This document shows, one piece after another, positions 33,086-44,471 of a DNA stretch of 64,000 nt. Each line of letters starts with the position of its first letter. Within the stretch, counting starts at the first letter, position 1. The stretch is taken from assembly GCA_029582265.1 (NCBI GenBank), contig CM055816.1:22965825-23029824 (forward strand), written 5' to 3'. The notes under the pieces were generated by a model, which was not told the DNA's origin, searched no databases, and saw nothing but the letters and a program-made list of their open reading frames with translations. The translations under genes and the position numbers were made by a program. This DNA is from Zoroaster sp. YZ-2022 (taxonomy: Eukaryota; Echinodermata; Asteroidea; Forcipulatida; Zoroasteridae).

Positions 33086-34680
33086 TGGGCAATTTCTCCA
33101 TGGAGAGAAACATTTTCAAAATTCTTACATTAGCAATAGAGGAATATTACATGTATTTATTTTGGTAGACCAGAATTTTATAGGGAATCCAATCCAAGTG
33201 GTTAAAATTCGAAAACCTCGTGTTTTCTGGGAGAAATGTGGATTTTATTTTAAATTCAAATTTAATTATCTTGGACATTGTGAATAGTGGAGGCCTGGCC
33301 CTAGGAAAGGAAACAATTGTTTGTTTGTCTAGATAGCCATTGTACCGAAGATTACTTTTTATGTAAAAAAATAAATAAATTGTTTTTGTTTTCTCCAAAA
33401 AATATTAAAATAAAATATGACAAAATCATACACGTAATTCCGTTGCCAAAATAATGCACAAAGAATTTTGGGCAAAGAAAATAAAAATAAACATCCCAAC
33501 ATTGTTTTTGTTTCTGTTACAATGACTTTTACTGTGACTTTCGACATCTTCTGTAATAAACGTAATGTTAAATTTGATGTTAATTAATAAATATTTTTCA
33601 ATAAATTTTTTTTAAAAACACTGTTTCCTAAAAATATTACACAATGTTTTATTATTTTATTCTTAAGTTGGCATGATTTAATTGGATTATGTATGTTCAG
33701 GATATGTACTTGTGAGAACATTATTGCTCATCATACAGATGACGTCATTAGTTTGTTCACCTACATGTCCCAACATACCTTGGTGTGAAGTTAGATAGTT
33801 CTGTTGCATGCCACCACCAATTTGCTGGCCAATGTGATATTAAGGTATAAACATGACTTGCAGCGCCTTATGCCTGCCTGTGCCGGCCTGTACGGCCTGT
33901 GCCGGCCAGTGCCAGCCACTGCCGTCCTGTTTTGTCCAGCTTGTGCCAGCTTGTGCTATATGGCCAAAACTAGGAGAGCCAGTGTCACCTATGCACTTCA
34001 ACTAGTTTTTATGTACACTTCCGATGAATTCTGCACTCCTGTGGGGTGTGCAAACAACTACTCCCACAGTAGACAGGAGCCTGAACGATAACCTGCGTAC
34101 CGTCACTGGGTGCCTTCTGACCCACCCTAGAAGAGGTACAGCCTGTAGAGTCCCTGCGGGCGTGGCAAGCAGTGAATAAGCAGTGAATGTTTGGATGGAA
34201 CACATTATTACACCCCATGTAAACCCTTTCAAACCGGTTGATGATTTCTGTGCCTAAATCCAGGCCAGAGTGACCTTTAATTGATAACCTTCCGAAAATA
34301 AAACGTGTCTCATTGAGTTTGGATGGCAGATGAATTGCTGACAGGCAGATGCCTTACCTCATACATCACACGGCAGTCCCCATGTTGGGAAGCCACATTT
34401 CAGGATGGGATCCGGAACAAGTGCTGCAGTGTTGGCTATTCCAACACTGCATGTTGTATTGTTTGACTTTGTGAGGATACTGTATCCTTTCAGGAGTCCC
34501 TTTCAGGAAGTTTCAACATATTGATTTTGGTGCTCCCAAACAGCCTGGATCCACAATTAGGGCTTCCTTGAAAAGGTGGATGCAGTTTCCTTTGTAGGTG
34601 GACTCACGATCCCAAACAGGAAGCTTCTTTTATACGGACAAGGACCTAGTCAGCAATGAACCAGAAGATATAGTACAACA
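33086..34680. other. interior of inverted-repeat element, no gene seen
   Basis: AT-rich up to about 33790, then a low-complexity stretch with repeated GTGCCGGCC/TGTGCCAGC (33870-33955). Near 34027-34060 the reading CTPVGCANNYS resembles the start of a THAP domain, but the frame soon stops. No intact gene is present. Confidence 0.4.
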
Positions 34681-34682
34681 TA

Positions 34683-35925
34683 GACGTTTCCATTGAAACC
34701 AATGATGTCATATTGACAACATATCAATGAACATTAAATGTGGTAGGTTTATGAATGTAAGTCTAAGCATGCCAGATAATGGAGGTTTGTTTAATCACTC
34801 CCACCCATATGCTAATGATTCTTGGCTGAACAAGGGGCCGATAGGGCTTTAACATTGAGCTCCAGAGACAACTTAACCCAAGATTTTCAAATTTATGCTT
34901 TGTTTTTCACACTAGAGTTGACATAGCATTTCCAGTTAAAACTTAATGATACATTATCCTATAGTGTACTACAATAGTTAAAAATAAGATACTTTAACAT
35001 TTATTCATTTGCGCATAATATCCATCCAAATACAACACCCTCTAGAGATTGTTTTCATGGCAACCACTGACGTCATCCTGACGACATATAAATTAACATT
35101 TAATGTTCCAAGTTTTATTAATGTAAGTCAAAGCGTGCTGGAGCAATGGAGGTTTATTTAATCCCTTCCACCCCAAATGCTAAGGATTCCGGCTGAATTT
35201 GACATGATGGGGCTTAAACAATGAGTTCCAGAGACCCTTTATTTTTTCTTCAAATTTGTCTTTCGTTTTGCTTTTATTACAGTTGACAAATCCTTGTCAG
35301 GTAAAACTTAATAATACTTTATCTCCATAGTGATACCTAGTGTACTACAATGACTCAAAATAAAAATACTTATATCCATTAATTCATGCGCATAATGTGC
35401 ATCCAAGTACAGCGCCCTCTATAGGTAGTTTCATGGCAACCAATGACATCATCTTGACGACATATGAATGAACAGTTTTTGTGCCAAGTTTGATTAATGT
35501 AGGTCAAAGCATGTTCGAGAAATAAAGAATTATTCAATATGTAGCCATGGGCATCCAACTAAACTTAATACCATGGGGCTAAAAAGTGCCCCAGAGATAG
35601 AAAAATCCAAAATACTTGTAAGTTCAAACATTTTTGTGGTTACATTAGACATAGAAAACCAATTTAATGCATAAATTTATCACTTTTATGTTCTTGGTGG
35701 CAACTATAAAAAGTAAATTACTTATCATGACATATTCTGAAAATCCCAATAATTGAAATATGCATAATAAACGTGCAAGTATTACGCCCTCTAGTGGTCG
35801 TTTTCATGACCACCGATGACGTCATTATAACGACATATGATTGCACAGTAATTGTACCAAGTTATATTATAATAGGTTAACGCGATGGAGTAATGGCGAG
35901 ATGTTGGATGTTCTTCCAGTACTAG
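34683..35925 (+). repeat. diverged ~372-bp tandem array, about 3.3 copies
   Basis: Related units start near 34683, 35052, 35426 and 35799. Each begins with a TTTCATGGCAACCA(C/A)TGACGTCAT-like segment, then CGACATAT, AAGTTT-ATTAATGTAAGTC and, in the first two, GAGGTTT-TTTAATC and CCAGAGAC. Unit boundaries carry CCCTCTAGAG-like motifs. Confidence 0.85.
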
Positions 35926-35955
35926 GTAGTAAGAATGATCAGCTCGGCTCAGTAT

Positions 35956-36615
35956 AATGCTATGGTCCCACAGAGATTTTCGACTCTCGATCGTGTTTCG
36001 TCAAGATTTGTGATTTTTTACAAATTTTTTTCGAGAAAAGTCGAAATAGTCTAAAGAGTCAAAAAAATTCGAAACTGTCGATATTTGTCGATATTTGTCG
36101 GAAAAAAAAGTCATTAATCGAAAATTATTAAACCAGACCAATATTTCTCGATAAAGTTTCGATCAAATTTATCGAAATTTTGTCGACATTTTATCGAAAC
36201 TGTCGAAAATGAAATCGAAATAGTCTTAACAGTCTAAAAGTTCGAAAACCAGTCGAAATAAATCTAAACTCTCTAAATAGTCTAAATAATCGCAACAGTC
36301 GAAATAAATCGGAACATTTGTCCAAATTTGTTTAAAAATCGAAAATTAATCGAAACAAATTGAAATCAATCTAAACAGTCTAAACAGTCGAATTTTGCCG
36401 AAATGCCAGTCGAAATGATCTAAACAGTCGAAAGTCGTCGAAATAACATCGAAATTGTCGATAAAATACAAAAATTAAAATTTTCTCACGGAAAAAATAT
36501 ATTTTGTCGATATTTATACGAGATTTTGACGAAATTATTAAAAATAACAAAAAAAACAAGAATCGAAATATATTTCGACAGAAAGATCGAAATATTCCTG
36601 TGGGACCATAGCATC
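35956..36615. mobile_element. MITE filled with TCGAAA-type motifs
   Basis: Ends ATGCTATGGTCCCACAG and CTGTGGGACCATAGCAT are perfect 17-base inverted repeats. Between them the sequence is dominated by TCGAAA, TCGATA, GTCTAAA and related words spaced irregularly at about 8-15 bases, on both strands. No open frame of note is present. It lies directly next to the right end of the 3-kb inverted-repeat element. Confidence 0.85.
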
Positions 36616-37974
36616 AGGACCAGACAGATAGTGCAAACCCAAATTTTCACTGTAAACTCGTTTATCGGTGGCGGTGGGTAATGGGGCGTTTGGTGCACGT
36701 TAGACCCCTCCATCCCACAGACTAATGTACTTTAAAAGTGTTTCGTGTGTCCACAAAATGTGAATTTGGCCATTTGTATTTGGTTCTTTAAAAAAAAGAT
36801 TACACATTTTTTTCATTTTGAAAACGAATTCTTTATGGTCATTTATGAATGGGAATACAAGTTTGACACCGATAAAGGACCTAGCCTTCGGCTTTGTTCT
36901 TTTAGTGCCCGTGGCCACGCCCAAAACTGGAAACGACCGTGTGTACACCCCCGCAAGGTTATGCATTAAATGCTTACAAACTGAGTTCAGGTTTACTGGG
37001 TCTGAAATAGGACATTCATATCTGGTAGCATGTGATGTCACACTCGGTTACCCACTTAACTGTAGCAATCCATCCCCAGTAATGATCGGAAAACTACCAT
37101 GGGGACGGTGGGGATTCAATATAGAAACCACCCATGGAAAACCCATGGGGAAGTCAAGGGTATTTCAGTGGGAAAACCTCTTGGAAAGGAGACCATTCAG
37201 TGGGAAAATACAAACGGGCCACATTTTTGTGACTCTGCTTGTCTATCTTCAGCTAATCAAGTGCCCTCATATTTACAGGAGAAAATATCATTATTATAAT
37301 AGCAGGGCCGCTTGCAGTGTTCTCCATAGGATAAGTGCCTTTATTCTGGCCAATTCTTCACTTAACCTTTCCAGCTGAGGGTTGGTAAACTATTTCACGA
37401 AATGTAAAGATTCATATGCCTCATTAGATACAGAAGTTGAATTGTTAATGTCTGGAGGGTCAGGTGCTTTCTTAGCACCTTTGATGCACCAAATTATGAT
37501 GTATAATTGAGAAATAAAAATACAAATGTCAAAACACGGTGTTGCTTGTCATATAAGTTGCACATTATCTCTAAATCTATTTGAATTTGACGACAATTTC
37601 GTGATTAGAAAGCTCTGAAATATACGCATTACGTCATCGTCGAGACCCAGAATCCACCAATGAAATTCCGTGTTGATCAGCCTCGTTCATATATTCCGAA
37701 AATAATGTGTGGTAAATACAAGCAAACATGGCGGCATCGCTTGAAATTCAGCCCAGTTTTTGCTGCATGCATGTTTATAAAGACGAAACTGGGAATATTA
37801 CAACGCCGACCATTCAAAATGTAAAATGAAACTTTTTTATGTTTTAGAATATCATTCAGATGGATTTGCTGTAAATAAATCTTACAATAACTTATAATAA
37901 AGACTTTGCATTTTATTAATTTACCTAGATGATAGATCAGGACCAGGCATTTTTTTAATGGGGGGGGGGGGGCT
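36616..37974. other. intergenic; 186-codon ORF without known domain
   Basis: A plus-strand frame at 36818-37378 (186 codons) and an overlapping minus-strand frame at 36700-37041 are present, but neither shows a domain, a sensible composition or splice context that I can recognise. ATGGCGGCATC at 37729 resembles a YY1-type motif. No gene is called. Confidence 0.4.
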
Positions 37975-38300
37975 CATAAAGCACCCCTCTGTATGTTCCA
38001 AAGTCATCGACCAATTTTCATGAAACTTGGCAGGAATGTTCCTTCCAGCAAAACCTACATGGCGACGTAAAAATAATTTCCAAAAGTCACCACTAGAAGG
38101 TGTGTTAAAGTGTTTTTGCCCAAAAATCGTATTTCTGTGATATTTTCTGTATTCTTTGGCAAAATTTCATAAAGCTTGGCAAATAAAAATAAAAATATCA
38201 TCGGATTTCCCCTGGGGTCATTGTTGGGGTGCTGTAATCCATTATTTTCCCAATTTGAGGCGAAAAAACGATAATATACGTTTTTGTCATTTGAAAATCA
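37975..38300 (+). repeat. diverged relative of the long inverted repeat at 3145
   Basis: The order TTTCATGAAACTTGGC, CACTAGAAGGTGTG, TTTTTGCCCAAAAATCG, AAAGCTTGGCAAA, GGGTCATTGTTGGGGTGCTGTAATCC parallels 3030-3300. This shows that the inverted-repeat family is dispersed. No ORF of the EADTR family is attached here. Confidence 0.7.
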
Positions 38301-38746
38301 ACATGGCTCTCAGCTTTTTGGGATCTGGAATGCATTTCTGAGGATGAAGTGACATTTCTATATCCTTCCTTGGCATGAAAAGTAAGAAGCTTCCATTGAG
38401 AAAACTCAATACGTTTTACCCCAACATTACAGAATAAAAAGACAAAATCCAAGATGGCTGTCGGCTGTGGTGGCCATTTTGAATTCCCATGATATGATAA
38501 TGTGACAAATACCCATCACATTTAAAAAAAAAAAAAAAATTAAATAAAACAAAATGCAAAAGAATAACTTAGGGGGCATATTGTGCGCCGCCCCCCCCCC
38601 CCCCATAGGGTTAATCAATATTAAAGTAATAATAATAGGCAACAATCATAATTAGATTCAGCACCAATTAAACCCCCTATGTTCCAAATTTTATGTGGTC
38701 CTGTGATGGGGATTACAAAATTAAAAAAATAGGTCTCATTTTTAAG
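38301..38746. other. intergenic, no gene seen
   Basis: No gene recognised. A run of A (about 38523) and a run of C (about 38588) make the sequence low in complexity. Confidence 0.45.
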
Positions 38747-38998
38747 TTCTGTGGCCGAGCGGTCTAGCGCACCGAACTCAAGTTCTGGTGTTGCAAGCAG
38801 CAGGGTGTGGGTTCGAGCCCCGGTCGTGACACTTGTGTCCTTGAGCAAGGTACTTAACCAATTGCTTCGTCCCTTCGGATGGGACGTAAAAGCCGTAGGT
38901 CCGTGTGTTGTGTAATGCACGTTAAAAAAAGCGCCTTGAGCACCACTTAGTTGGTGGATACGTGCGCTATATAAGTCCATACATTATTATTATTATTA
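38747..38998 (+). mobile_element. tRNA-like SINE, plus strand, near complete
   Basis: The head reads GTGGCCGAGCGGTCTAGCGC (A-box region, 38751-38770) and GGTTCGAGCC (B box, 38810-38819), as in tRNA-Leu/Ser. The body follows (CCTTGAGCAAGGTACTTAACC, GCGCCTTGAGCACCACTTAG) and the tail is an ATT repeat at 38983-38998. The RNA polymerase III boxes face away from the tail, as expected for a tRNA-derived SINE. Confidence 0.92.
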
Positions 38999-39571
38999 TC
39001 CCATGGTCTAATCTAGAGGTTTCTGGAGCACGCAGAAATTAAAATTATATCGCTGTTGGCAAATGCTGGCCGTAACAATGGACCATCCCATGTATAGACC
39101 ACCCCATGGGTCTTATTAGACCACGTGTGTTTATGCGGGGTCTGTGACCCCAGTGTCCTTAGGCCTGTTTAACGATTGACCCAAATTGTTGTTTATGTAT
39201 TATAATTACTTGGGGCAGGTGTACCACATTCATTCTTGTTTTATTAAGCCAGTTCTACCATAAATATCAGCGTCCTTCATTGGTCGCTATATGCTGTTTG
39301 TTAAATTGGAGATGTACAAAATTGTATAATGAATAAATGCAGTTTGGAACTGTGGCGGAAACATATACAAGGGTTGGATTGTTTGTGTCAGGGTATAATG
39401 CTACTAAATTCCTGTGTAGAATTATAGCATTCCCAATGTATACAAAATGTACTGATCATTGTAAGCTATACTAACGTACCTTTCAAATGTTGCCCCCAAC
39501 CGCGGTAACCTACATCTAAACATGGGGATTATCAGAAATGATTATATGAAATACATCCCCTAATAATGGAT
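38999..39571. other. intergenic, no gene seen
   Basis: No gene recognised between the SINE and the Ty3/gypsy element. Confidence 0.45.
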
Positions 39572-39710
39572 TGTAATATTTCTATAGTTCTGTTTAAGAG
39601 TGATTGTTCTCTGGCTATCGATGAACTGAGGCGTATTTATTAACAGCCATTAAAAGAAAACCCAAGGCGCCCTTAAGACAGGTCGACAGACCAGACCAAC
39701 TATCGTTACA
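39572..39710 (-). repeat. 3' LTR, 139 bp
   Basis: The minus-strand LTR begins TGTAACGATAG and ends AATATTACA, giving TGTAA...TTACA ends. It contains AATAAA-like TTAATAAATACG. Its last 23 bases reappear at 44393-44415 with one mismatch, next to the primer-binding site. Confidence 0.85.
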
Positions 39711-39721
39711 CCTTTCCTTTC
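39711..39721 (-). other. polypurine tract
   Basis: On the minus strand GAAAGGAAAGG directly precedes the 3' LTR, the position where plus-strand DNA synthesis is primed in LTR elements. Confidence 0.75.
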
Positions 39722-39818
39722 ATGAAAAGAATTAGTTTCTTAAAGACTTAATTACCTTAGAACTACAACAATAACAACTGTTAACATATAAGAACTATAA
39801 ACAACTGCGTCTTATCTT

Positions 39819-40067
39819 TCAAGAGTTCAGTGTCCATGAGTTCTTATTTTGTGATGTATACTGTTCCAGATATTTTGGGGTTGAACGGATTCTGTTGCTT
39901 CTTCTCAAGATGGTTGGTTCTGTATTGGGTATTGTTTTGGTATCGTTGTAAGTAGCGTGTGAAGGGATGTGTTGCTGCGAATCCTTACGTTTGAATGCTG
40001 TCTCAATAGGGTTTGTTTGTGGAGTTACTTGTGGGTCTTGTAGGGGAAATTGTTGCAGTTTGCGCAT
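39819..40067 (-). pseudogene. Ty3/gypsy integrase C-terminal tail
   Basis: The frame ends with RRSNRIRSTPKYLEQY, a basic motif commonly found at the end of Ty3/gypsy polyproteins. It is separated from the integrase core by stops. Confidence 0.75.
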
Positions 40068-40515
40068 TTTTGATGAATATTTCCACTCTTTCTCAGATGT
40101 TGTCTGTTGCGCCGATATTTGCGACCGTCTTCAGAGATTATCTGATATGACCGGATGCCAACTTGTTTCTGGACCTGTGCTTTCTGACACACTTTGCTGT
40201 CACGTTTTGTTTGAAACGCACCGTTTCTCCTTCACACAGAGGGAAAGTGGTGTGGAATTTCTGTCATAGTGGTATGATTGTTTGGCCTGTTTCTGAGTTT
40301 TCTTGGAGACAACATCTCGTATGATTTTAGGTTCGAGTAATTTGCTGGCTACTGGGATGTCAGTCCAAGGAAACGCTGTGCATGTGAGCTACTAAGTCCC
40401 TCGGTTGGTGTATTTCGCCAGTTGAGTAGGTTTAAGTAGAAGTTACCGCGAGTGTGTTGTGCTTTGTTTTCAGACGCTTGGCGATCTTGACAGCGTTTTC
40501 AACTTTTCCATTACT

Positions 40516-40788
40516 TCACGGGTATTCAGCAGAACTGGTCGAGTGGTCAATTCCATATTGGATGGCAACATTTTCGAATTGCCGCGAGTTGAGGGGAGGT
40601 CCGTTATCTGACTGAAGAGTGTCTGGTATTCCGTAGTTGCAGAAGTGTTTTTTCAATTTCTTGATGATGGTGGTGGCATCTTTGCTACCAGGTAGTGGCT
40701 CGATTTCGAAATAGTCCGAGTAATAATCAACCGAGCATAAGTAGTCATGGTTCCCAAGTGTGAATATGTCGCAGCCTATTTTTCCCAT
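40516..40788 (-). pseudogene. Ty3/gypsy integrase core remnant
   Basis: Visible are VDYYSDYFEIEPL with the first catalytic Asp and LQSDNGPPLNS with the second. The frame stops right after STSSAEYP, at the place of the catalytic Glu motif. Integrase would insert the cDNA; this copy is truncated. Confidence 0.85.
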
Positions 40789-41111
40789 GGTCTTTGAGGA
40801 ATTTTGTAGCTGATCGGTGGCTCTTTAGGTTGGCTGGTACATGTTGCATGTCTCACACTGGGAAATATACCGTAGTCTTTCATGTCACTGTTCATTCTAG
40901 GCCAATAAACGCATTCTCTGGCCCGTCTAAGAGTGCTTTGAATGCTGGTATGAGCAGCATGAAGGCGTTTTTGTATGTCTGCTCTCAGGTTCTATGGGTA
41001 CAACACAGCGATAGCCTTTGAAAACTATGGCATCCTGAGTTGTCAGTTCGGCTCGAGCCTTGAAATATGCCTGTATTTTGGGTGGGCATTCATGCACTGT
41101 GCCTGGCCACC

Positions 41112-41567
41112 CTACTGCATGACCAGCTGTAGTGTTGAGTCACTTGCTGTTGCGTGTTGAATTTCAGCAAGTCGTTGGTTTGAGAGTGGTATAAAATTTG
41201 CCATGTGGATACTTTCCACTGCAATTTCAGTGGATGATCTGTCCCTTTGTTGGAGGTATGCGCAAGACAGTGTGTCAGCCAAGTACATTTCTGGTCCTGG
41301 TTTGTACTTGATTTCTACATCGTACTGGTTTAAGTGGATAAGAAGACGCTGCAGCCTTTTGGGCGCTGTATTGAGTGGCTTGCGTGTGATAGCAACCAGT
41401 GGTTTGTGGTCTGTCCACGGCGTAATTTTGCTACCGTAGACGTAGTGGTGGTTGCGTTCCATCCCGAACACAAGAGCTAGCAGCTCCGTTTCGATTTGTG
41501 AGTAGCGTGTCTCCGCTGAGGTGCGCGGCTCGCGGTGTGACTGGCTGTCCCTCCTGTAGCAGAGCAA
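41112..41567 (-). pseudogene. Ty3/gypsy RNase H and connection remnant
   Basis: The frame contains RYSQIETELLALVFGMER, a WTDHKPL motif and PKRLQRLLIHLNQYDVEIKY, ending at KPGPEMYLADTLSCAYL. This is the usual RNase H-like end of gypsy RT. A frameshift near 41570-41590 cuts it from the RT frame. Confidence 0.9.
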
Positions 41568-41592
41568 ATCCTAAACCCTTACAGGATGCGTC

Positions 41593-42390
41593 TCATTGAC
41601 CCTCGGTAGGAAGTTTTGGGTCAAAATACTTGAGCACATGTGATTCAGATACGCACTGTTTGATGGCTGTGAATGCATTGTCATGTTCTTCAGTCCAGTT
41701 CCAGGCAGTGTCTTTGTGAGTAAGCTTTCGTAGAGGCTCATTGATGTCTGACAGGTGGGTCAAGAATTTAGCGAGGTATTTTGTCATACCAACAAAATAT
41801 TGTACTCTTGCCACACTTTGAGGTTCTGGCATGTCCTTAATAGCGGCTACCTTGTTTGGGTCTGGTTTGGGTCCGTCGCTAGAACGTACATGTCCCATGT
41901 ACGTCACTTCCGAGCTCTTTAACTCGAGCTTGTCAAAGTTAAGTTTGATGTGTCGCTCTCTGCATCTCTGTAGGAATTGATGCAGGTTCATATGATCGCG
42001 ATTGGCCTCGTCGAGTGTCTCACCGCGTCCAGTGATGAAGATGTCGTCTGCTATCTTGTAGACGCCAACTAAGACCCTCTAGATTATGCTGGACTGATGG
42101 CGAAGGGCATTCGTTTGTATTGATATCGCCCCCATGGTGTCTGAAAAGTTGTTAGGAAGGAGCATTCTGTATCAAGTTCAAATTGTAGGAAACCCTCCTT
42201 ACAGTCTGCTTTAGTGGAAACCTTAACACCTGACATCTGTGGCAAGATGTCGTCAAGCACTGTTGAGAGGCGTGGGGTTGATGCAAACTCGCATTTTCCC
42301 GTTTGGTTTGCTAACAGTTACCAAACTTGATACCCAGTCAGTGGGCACAACAACCTTCATGATGATTTGTCGCTCCTCCATGCGATCCAG
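41593..42390 (-). pseudogene. Ty3/gypsy reverse transcriptase remnant
   Basis: The open part (41593-41991) holds LQRCRERHIKLNFDKLEL, TYMGHV and the FVGMTKYLAKF thumb region. Further upstream on the minus strand, in broken frames, TDWVSSLVTV and an IADD active-site motif (about 42043-42054) can be read. The IADD codons are intact but stops interrupt the domain. Confidence 0.88.
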
Positions 42391-42770
42391 TTAATTTTTC
42401 AGTTTATCTTTGAGTGCGACTGGAACTCGCCTTGGAGGTATAACAGTTGTAGCCGATTTATCAAGTTGGAGATGCACAGTCCCTGGCATGTGACCAAGTC
42501 CTTGGAACACATCTGGATAGGCTTTCTTGACGTCAATGCTTGAGTTTAATGGGTTTTCTGTAACTGGAGTTTGAAGTCTGTCTGGTTCGTTAATCACCGC
42601 GATATTGTGATGCCGTACGCGTATCAAGTTTAACTGCTGCGCAGTGCGCGATCCAACTAGTGGTGTGCTTTGTCCCTCAATTATCACAAAGGCCACCTTG
42701 TACTCCTGCCATGGACGGATCATCATGAGCACAGGCCCTGGGCACAAATTCACCACGGGCCCATACACGC
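42391..42770 (-). pseudogene. Ty3/gypsy protease-to-RT linker remnant
   Basis: The frame reads IIEGQSTPLVGSRTAQQL, a typical post-protease segment, then KKAYPDVFQGLGHMPG and the PPRRVPVALKDKLK motif that precedes RT in gypsy elements. Upstream of about 42725 the frame runs into a GC-rich insert, so the catalytic protease motif is not visible. Confidence 0.8.
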
Positions 42771-42890
42771 GCATAATACTACTAGTACTATGCTTTTTTT
42801 TCTTTTCTTTTTGAAAACCAAGGGCCCCTATTGGCTCCTGGGCCCGGGGCACGTGCCCAGTTTGCCCGTGCGGTAATCCGTGCATGACTC
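42720..42890. mobile_element. GC-rich insert inside the retroelement
   Basis: The segment with GGGCCCATACACGCGC and GGGCCCCTATTGG differs from gypsy sequence and interrupts the protease frame. Composition resembles the GC-rich hAT MITE at 15558-16142, but exact ends and a target duplication were not found. Confidence 0.45.
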
Positions 42891-43445
42891 CTGCATGTTT
42901 TTAGGGTTCACTAGTGGTACAGTGGCAGTGCCAATATCAGGAATGGTTGCTTGATTGTTATACAGTGTCGGTGTCTTCTTTGACTTAGTATCTACCTTTA
43001 TGCCTACAGGTAAGTACTATTTGTGTCTTCCTTTGGTCATTGATTAAAAATGTGGCCATGATCTTATTGGGTATTTTTTGTGTACTTTGTCTTCCACAGT
43101 TTAAATTTTTCCTATCACATCTACAGTCATGACCTCAAAATCCGAATCAAAATCAATATCTTCAGTATCTTCATCTAGTGCATGGACTCTTGTCCTCCCT
43201 TTAATTTTAGACTTGGGCACTCTTTTTTGACTTGGAACACCTTGTCTGCACCTTTGAGAAAAATAGTTCGGTTTTCCGCAAGTTGTAGATATCGTACCGT
43301 ATGCAGGGCATTATTTTGGTTTTCACTAACTCATGTTTTCTACCACAATATCGACAGTTGTTTGTGAATTCTTTCTTTGCGTTTTTTAGTTTTGGTTTAC
43401 AACTCTTACTTCTACAGACTCGTCTGTGTTTGTCAATTTCATGGC

Positions 43446-43637
43446 TTACATGTGTGTTACTGTGGCCTCTGCAGCTTTACATAGTATAACACATTTATCT
43501 AAGTTGAGGCTCGATTCTTGAAGCAGTCGTTTACACAACGTGTTGTAAGTTATACCACACACTATTCTATCTCTGAGGAGATCATCGGAAAGATTCCCAC
43601 AATCGCAAGTCGATGCTAAATCCCTCAATCGAACCAT
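43446..43637 (-). pseudogene. Ty3/gypsy gag remnant
   Basis: The minus-strand frame reads VRLRDLASTCDCGNLSDD followed by RDRIVCGI and LDKCVILCKAAE, a conserved stretch of gag in metazoan gypsy elements. The zinc knuckle is not clearly visible; short CxxC-like pieces occur in the degraded DNA to the left. Confidence 0.8.
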
Positions 43638-44380
43638 ATATTGATCAAACGCTCATCAACTTTTGAACACAGTTATTGAACTGATATCTCTCATAGATTA
43701 TATTTGTCTTGCCTTTACAATACTCTTCCCAGAGTTTCAGGATTGTTTCCATTTTTAGTCTATCCTCCTCCAATTTGTACGGGAGGTTGTTGTGAATATC
43801 GAGTGCATCTCTGCCTAAAAGCAGTGATGAATGTGGCCACCCGAATTATGTCGGGTTTGTCCACGATAGCAGTAATTTCATAGCCTAATTTTTTTCCAGT
43901 TGGCTTTCAGATCATCAGTCACCTGCAATGGAGGTGGAAGTGGTATATGTGTGGGAGTTAACACTGTAGTAGTCATAATAGCAACTACAGTTAAACTACA
44001 ATAGTACAAAATAAAATGCAAAATTAGCTAAATGTAAAATTAGCTATATGGACAATCTCTCTGGAAGACTAGTAGGAAGTCCAGTTTTGATTTGTGCAAG
44101 GAGACGATTATGGCCATTAAATTCCAGTAAACTTATCTTTCAAAACTATTTAGTGATAACCATACATGGCAACAGAGAACCTAGTGTACATTCAGTTTAG
44201 AAAGTACCGTTCATAAAGTTCATTTAATGCAACCACTTCTCTGGCTCTGAACATAATAGTCATCCACACGCGATGTGTACATGTAATGTTATGTTCGTCC
44301 CACGTTGAACGATGGCACTATCGAAGTCTGGTATGTCGCTGAAATTGAGCAAAAACAGTGTAGAGGGGAGAGAAGGTTTG

Positions 44381-44392
44381 ATTCTGACACCA
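44381..44392 (-). other. retroelement primer-binding site
   Basis: On the minus strand TGGTGTCAGAAT directly follows the 5' LTR end TTACA. TGG is the complement of the tRNA CCA end. Confidence 0.75.
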
Positions 44393-44471
44393 TGTAATAT
44401 TTCGATAGTTCTGTTAGGATGACATAATAACTATAATAAGCTTTCCCTTGGTTTTGTTTGATGCAGTGAAA

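Larger units (their letters stand above)
32900..35945. mobile_element. 3-kb inverted-repeat element with internal tandem array
   Basis: Positions 32900-33085 and 35757-35945 are inverted, diverged copies. They share CCAACATCTCGC-ATTACTCCATC, a TATGTCGT segment, GTCATGAAA and TTATGCATAT. The right repeat also forms the last unit of a 372-bp tandem array. No transposase was found inside, so the element would be non-autonomous. Confidence 0.75.
39572..44415 (-). mobile_element. degraded Ty3/gypsy LTR retrotransposon, minus strand
   Basis: Read on the minus strand, the order is 5' LTR stub, primer-binding site, gag remnant, protease/RT/RNase H, integrase, basic tail, polypurine tract and 3' LTR. 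This order (RT before integrase) defines Ty3/gypsy. Every coding part carries stops or frameshifts. The 5' LTR is reduced to about 23 bases at 44393-44415, ending against the acceptor region of the death-domain exon. Confidence 0.92.

Noticed and set aside
36818..37378. 186-codon plus-strand gene
   Set aside because: No domain, no plausible composition and a competing minus-strand frame; chance open frame is likely.
38747..38830. Genuine tRNA gene on the plus strand
   Set aside because: A and B boxes are present but the sequence continues into the SINE body and the cloverleaf arms are not well paired.
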